A stretch of 64,000 nt of DNA, taken from positions 186,001 through 250,000 of the forward strand of contig NZ_SJXJ01000008.1 of NCBI RefSeq assembly GCF_004337695.1, in the 5' to 3' direction. Under the pieces are notes generated by a model that saw only the letters and a list, made by a program, of their open reading frames with translations, was not told the origin of the DNA and did no database searches. Positions 61,122 through 64,000 of this stretch are shown here, piece by piece. Position 1 is the first letter of the stretch; the number at the start of each line of letters is the position of its first letter. The DNA is from Tenacibaculum sp. M341 (GTDB lineage Bacteria > Bacteroidota > Bacteroidia > Flavobacteriales > Flavobacteriaceae). The translations under genes were made by a program, and so were the position numbers.

Positions 61122-62486
61122 TTATAAGCTAAATGTAACTGTAGCAGATATTTTAGAAGTATTGTTTCCAATTTGAATATCTTCAAAATTATATAAAGAG
61201 AAAAAATCTGTGTTTTCAAATTTAGAATATGATAAGTCTATTTGAGTATTTCCAAAATTGTATCCGATACCCGCACTGTAACCTCTAATGTTATCAATAT
61301 TAGTACTACCACCTTCTCTTAAATTCGGATTCTTTTCATAAAAATATCCACCACGTAAACTTACTTTGTCAAATCTCCATTCAGTACCTGCTCTTAATGT
61401 GTGAGTAGCTCTAAAGTCTCTATCAAAGAAATTGTTTGCATCTTGAAGTACATTATCAGTTTCTTGATATTTGAAGTTAGTGAAATCTTGATAAGTATAA
61501 TCAAAACTAATCAATCCTTGCTTTCCAAAAACTAAAGCACCACTTGCATTCAATCTTCCTGGAGATCTAAATTTTAAAGAATATGCTTCTAAGTCTCTTT
61601 CTCTAATAGTATTGAAGTTAAGACTTTCAATACCATACATTGTTAATGTATTAGCAGTTTCTTCTAGAGATTCTGTATACCATGTAGGTGTTTCATAAGA
61701 AGCTCCTATACGTACATATTTATTTAACTTATAAATAAAACCAAGACTAATTGAAGAACCAAATCCGCTAATATATCTTTCGTTCAATTCGTCAACATCT
61801 AATTCATTTCCATTAATGTCATCATTCACTTCATTTAATAAAGTATTCTCTCTATAGTCTAAACTGTGGAATTTTATTGCAGCACCAATATGTAGTTTGT
61901 TATCGTGGACAGCAGACAACCCTAAGTTAAATGAACTATTTTGTCCAGCAGTATTTACTGAGTATTTCTGATTTAATGATCTATCAAATAGATTTTTTGG
62001 ATTAGATGTGTCATCTAAGTGTTCGTTGTAAAACAGAAAGTTGCTATTTCCTTCAACTAAATAAGAGTTGTTAAAGTCATAATTTACTTGATAATTAATA
62101 TGAAAAGCAAATCTGTCCCAGCCGCTACCATCATTTGTGTCAAATACAAATATACCTCCAGCTTGATTTAACTCTAATTGCAGATCATCAATATTATTTG
62201 AATTTCCATAATAAAAAGCGTCACGAGAAATATTTCTTCCTTGTAATGTAACAGAAGCTTTACTTTTTCTGGCAACAGCACCACCAGCAGGGTTTATTTC
62301 TAAAGCTGAAACGTCACTTCCTAATGCTCCAAAAGCACCAGCCATTGCATTGAATCGTGCAGAACCGTTAACAGGTTGTCTTTTGGATAATAAAATACCT
62401 AGGTCATTATAATCTAACGCTTGAGAATAAGACGTAGCTATACCAGCAGCAATAATTGCCACAAAAATTGATGTAATTTTTTTCAT
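61122..62486 (-). CDS. OmpP1/FadL-family outer-membrane transport protein
   Basis: A 454-residue outer-membrane barrel. Signal peptide 1-22; then the N-terminal plug-like region SARFNAMAGAFGALGSDVSALEINPAGGAV, with the FadL-type NPAG motif, and barrel strands ending in a C-terminal Phe-Ser-Leu (KISATVTFSL). FadL proteins pass hydrophobic compounds across the outer membrane; the Bacteroidota homologs are not tied to a substrate. It lies next to the RS-rich lipoprotein gene, 53 bases downstream of its stop. Confidence 0.9.
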   Translation of the reverse strand: MKKITSIFVAIIAAGIATSYSQALDYNDLGILLSKRQPVNGSARFNAMAGAFGALGSDVSALEINPAGGAVARKSKASVTLQGRNISRDAFYYGNSNNIDDLQLELNQAGGIFVFDTNDGSGWDRFAFHINYQVNYDFNNSYLVEGNSNFLFYNEHLDDTSNPKNLFDRSLNQKYSVNTAGQNSSFNLGLSAVHDNKLHIGAAIKFHSLDYRENTLLNEVNDDINGNELDVDELNERYISGFGSSISLGFIYKLNKYVRIGASYETPTWYTESLEETANTLTMYGIESLNFNTIRERDLEAYSLKFRSPGRLNASGALVFGKQGLISFDYTYQDFTNFKYQETDNVLQDANNFFDRDFRATHTLRAGTEWRFDKVSLRGGYFYEKNPNLREGGSTNIDNIRGYSAGIGYNFGNTQIDLSYSKFENTDFFSLYNFEDIQIGNNTSKISATVTFSL

Positions 62487-62539
62487 GTTTTTACTAAATA
62501 GTTGGGTTTGTAATAATATAGTTTAGTTAGTAAAAAATA

Positions 62540-63580
62540 TTATCTTCTTCTTCCTCCTCCTCTTGAAGAACCTCTAGACGATCCTCTTGAACTTGATCTA
62601 CCTGAAGAATAACTTCTTCCTGATGATCTGTTTGAAGAATAGCTTCTACTACGAGAAGAACTTCTGTTACTAGAGTAGTTACCTCTAGATGAGCTTCTTC
62701 TAGAATTGTCATAACTTCTAGCTCTTCTGTTAGAACTGTTGTTTCTTGTAGAGTAATTACCTCTCCTTGTTACTCTTGATGAACTTCTGTTTGCTCTTGC
62801 CGCTCTGTTACTTCTTCTATATGCATTAGTGTTAGAACGTCTTGCCGCTGCTCTTGAATAACTTCTCGAATACCCTCTTCTGTTACCATAGGCAACTGCA
62901 TTTCTATTTCTTCTACCACCAACATAAAAACCATCATTAATTCTATATCTGCTATACCCTCTATATCCGTATCTATAACCTCTGTAACGCCAGAACCTGT
63001 TATTGTATCCATAGAAAGGAGGGCAGAAGAAAGGATCATAAAAACCACCTACGCCAACAAAGAATCTATTGTTCCAGTGGTAAGGATGCCAGTATGGGTT
63101 GTATCCCCAGTTTCTTCCCCAATTAATGTTCCATCCCCAGTAGGGATCCCAGCCGTTTAGTCCCCATCCCCATTGGTTATTACCAAATGTATTTACATTA
63201 ATTACCACATCAGAATCAGAGCTATATCCCCAAGGTTCTCTATCAGTAGTAATTTGAGTTTCTGATTCAATAGGTTCTTCATCTTCAGATTCAAGAATGT
63301 AGTCATCAGAACTATAATTATCAATATCAGTGAAAATATCTGTACCATTTAAATCTTCGATACGTCTTAATTCTCTAGAAAAATAATTGTCATTGTAGTC
63401 TTTATATTCTTCAGTATTTGTTTGTACAATCTTTCGTTTAGGTTGCTCAACATCATCAGCATATATACCATCATCACTACCAGCAGCTGTTTGAACAGTT
63501 GCACAAGAAACTAGAGTAGTTACCACAAGTAATGATAAGAAATATAGTGGAAGTTTGGTTTTGGTGTAATGTGGTTTCAT
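62540..63580 (-). CDS. Lipoprotein with Trp/Tyr/Gly-rich centre and extreme Arg/Ser-rich tail
   Basis: A 346-residue lipoprotein: signal to TLVSCATV (Cys26), an acidic region (about 30-115; DLNGTDIFTDIDNYSSDD), an aromatic Trp/Tyr/Asn/Gly segment (about 125-215; WGWGLNGWDPYWGWNINWG), then from about 220 a tail of Arg, Ser, Gly and Tyr ending in SRGGGRRR. It resembles the protein at 45560-46735 in having a basic RS-type tail, but not in the folded part. The DNA of the tail is repetitive (TCT/AGA codons). The function is unknown; charge separation along the chain (acidic, aromatic, basic) suggests assembly or phase separation on the cell surface, which is speculation. Confidence 0.8.
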   Translation of the reverse strand: MKPHYTKTKLPLYFLSLLVVTTLVSCATVQTAAGSDDGIYADDVEQPKRKIVQTNTEEYKDYNDNYFSRELRRIEDLNGTDIFTDIDNYSSDDYILESEDEEPIESETQITTDREPWGYSSDSDVVINVNTFGNNQWGWGLNGWDPYWGWNINWGRNWGYNPYWHPYHWNNRFFVGVGGFYDPFFCPPFYGYNNRFWRYRGYRYGYRGYSRYRINDGFYVGGRRNRNAVAYGNRRGYSRSYSRAAARRSNTNAYRRSNRAARANRSSSRVTRRGNYSTRNNSSNRRARSYDNSRRSSSRGNYSSNRSSSRSRSYSSNRSSGRSYSSGRSSSRGSSRGSSRGGGRRR

Positions 63581-63725
63581 ATTCTTATCTTTTTAATTAA
63601 TTAAAACTTTGTTAAGACCTTTATCAAAAATACACATCTTTATTGTAGCAATTGCTATTTTAGTGTAGTTTTGTAAAGACAATTTATGCATAAAAAATAT
63701 CAAATTTTATGCCAAACTTTTGATT

Positions 63726-64000
63726 ATGAGTAAACATTTAACAAAAAGAGCCGAGAATTATTCAAAATGGTACAACGAATTGATTGTAAAAGCCGATTTA
63801 GCTGAGAATTCTGCTGTAAAAGGATGTATGGTTATTAAGCCTTACGGATACTCTATATGGGAGAAAATGCAAGCAGAATTAGATAGAATGTTTAAAGAAA
63901 CAGGACATCAAAACGCTTATTTTCCTCTTTTAGTTCCCAAAAGTTTGTTTGAAGCTGAAGAAAAAAATGCTGAAGGATTTGCAAAAGAGTGTGCAGTAGT
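63726..64000 (+). CDS. proS: Prolyl-tRNA synthetase, N-terminal part (cut by window end)
   Basis: The first 91 codons of a class II aminoacyl-tRNA synthetase of the short (archaeal/eukaryotic-like, type 3) ProS form: [64 protein letters not shown] and [10 protein letters not shown] (motif 1 and the P-L-x-P-x-S region). The end of the gene lies outside the window. It is divergent from the RS-rich lipoprotein gene across 145 bases. Confidence 0.93.
   Translation, partial: MSKHLTKRAENYSKWYNELIVKADLAENSAVKGCMVIKPYGYSIWEKMQAELDRMFKETGHQNAYFPLLVPKSLFEAEEKNAEGFAKECAV

Noticed and set aside
62527-63048. Glu/Val/Ile-rich frames overlapping the RS-rich lipoprotein
   Set aside because: Shadow translations of repetitive TCT/AGA codons; no start context and no independent support.
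1-64000. CRISPR array or complete insertion sequence
   Set aside because: I found no regularly spaced direct repeats with unique spacers, and no transposase gene. The only mobile-element genes are the relaxase and the RadC-like gene.

Overview
The window is AT-rich DNA from a member of the Bacteroidota, most likely a marine Flavobacteriaceae of the Tenacibaculum/Polaribacter type (the genus is a guess). Supporting evidence: a type IX secretion (T9SS) C-terminal sorting domain and a PorT/SprT-like gene, a short 287-residue RpoD, promoters of the form TTTG-N18..20-TAnnTTTG, DUF3857/transglutaminase paralogs, an M56/BlaI pair, a NifU protein with doubled Nfu_N domains, and the block proS / OmpP1 / NifU / ubiE / porT.

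Bases 1-17,240 look like part of an integrated mobile island whose left end is outside the window. It opens with a repeat-rich non-coding stretch, then a MobB-type relaxase and a RadC-like JAB protein. Next comes a complete copper-handling cassette on the minus strand, in transcription order: HYC_CC_PP protein, CusA RND pump, TolC-like channel, multicopper oxidase fused to a CopB-like barrel, HMA-MauE membrane protein, CusB adaptor with heavy-metal-binding and DUF3347 domains, and an HMA lipoprotein. Divergent from it on the plus strand are a DUF6660 protein, a TonB-dependent receptor, a Fur-family regulator and a DUF3703 protein. A shared 15-base motif lies before DUF6660 and DUF3703, with a half-match before the HYC_CC_PP gene, and may be the regulator's operator.

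Bases 17,240-23,100 are a decayed or variable stretch. It holds an M90/MtfA-like peptidase pseudogene, an unannotated 54-residue double-glycine Cys-rich peptide gene, and two tandem copies of a surface protein with repeated NVGIGT motifs (one broken). PhnA-like and SnoaL-like genes follow.

Bases 23,100-37,150 are mostly chromosomal: GNAT, VOC and cytochrome c genes, rimM and rpsP, a cold-shock gene, DUF4407, an M56/BlaI pair with a clear double operator, three DUF3857 paralogs of which two lack transglutaminase catalytic residues, an M20 dipeptidase and tRNA-Leu(UAG).

Bases 37,250-46,800 hold a lipoprotein, a T9SS-secreted leucine-rich-repeat protein, and an ECF sigma / TPR anti-sigma-like pair divergent from a lipoprotein (frameshifted) and a membrane-anchored TPR-CHAT peptidase. 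I regard this as the best candidate for a poorly described system. An Arg/Ser/Asn-rich secreted protein follows.

Bases 46,800-64,000 are housekeeping: comM/yifB, pabB, a lysophospholipase-like hydrolase, tilS, dsbD, rpe, rpoD, an ECF sigma with a small partner, an MscS-like protein, a 439-base intergenic region with two structured RNA candidates, porT, ubiE, nifU, an OmpP1/FadL-type protein, an RS-rich lipoprotein and the start of proS. Three of the broken genes break at 8-base homopolymer runs, so either slipped-strand variation or sequencing error should be considered.
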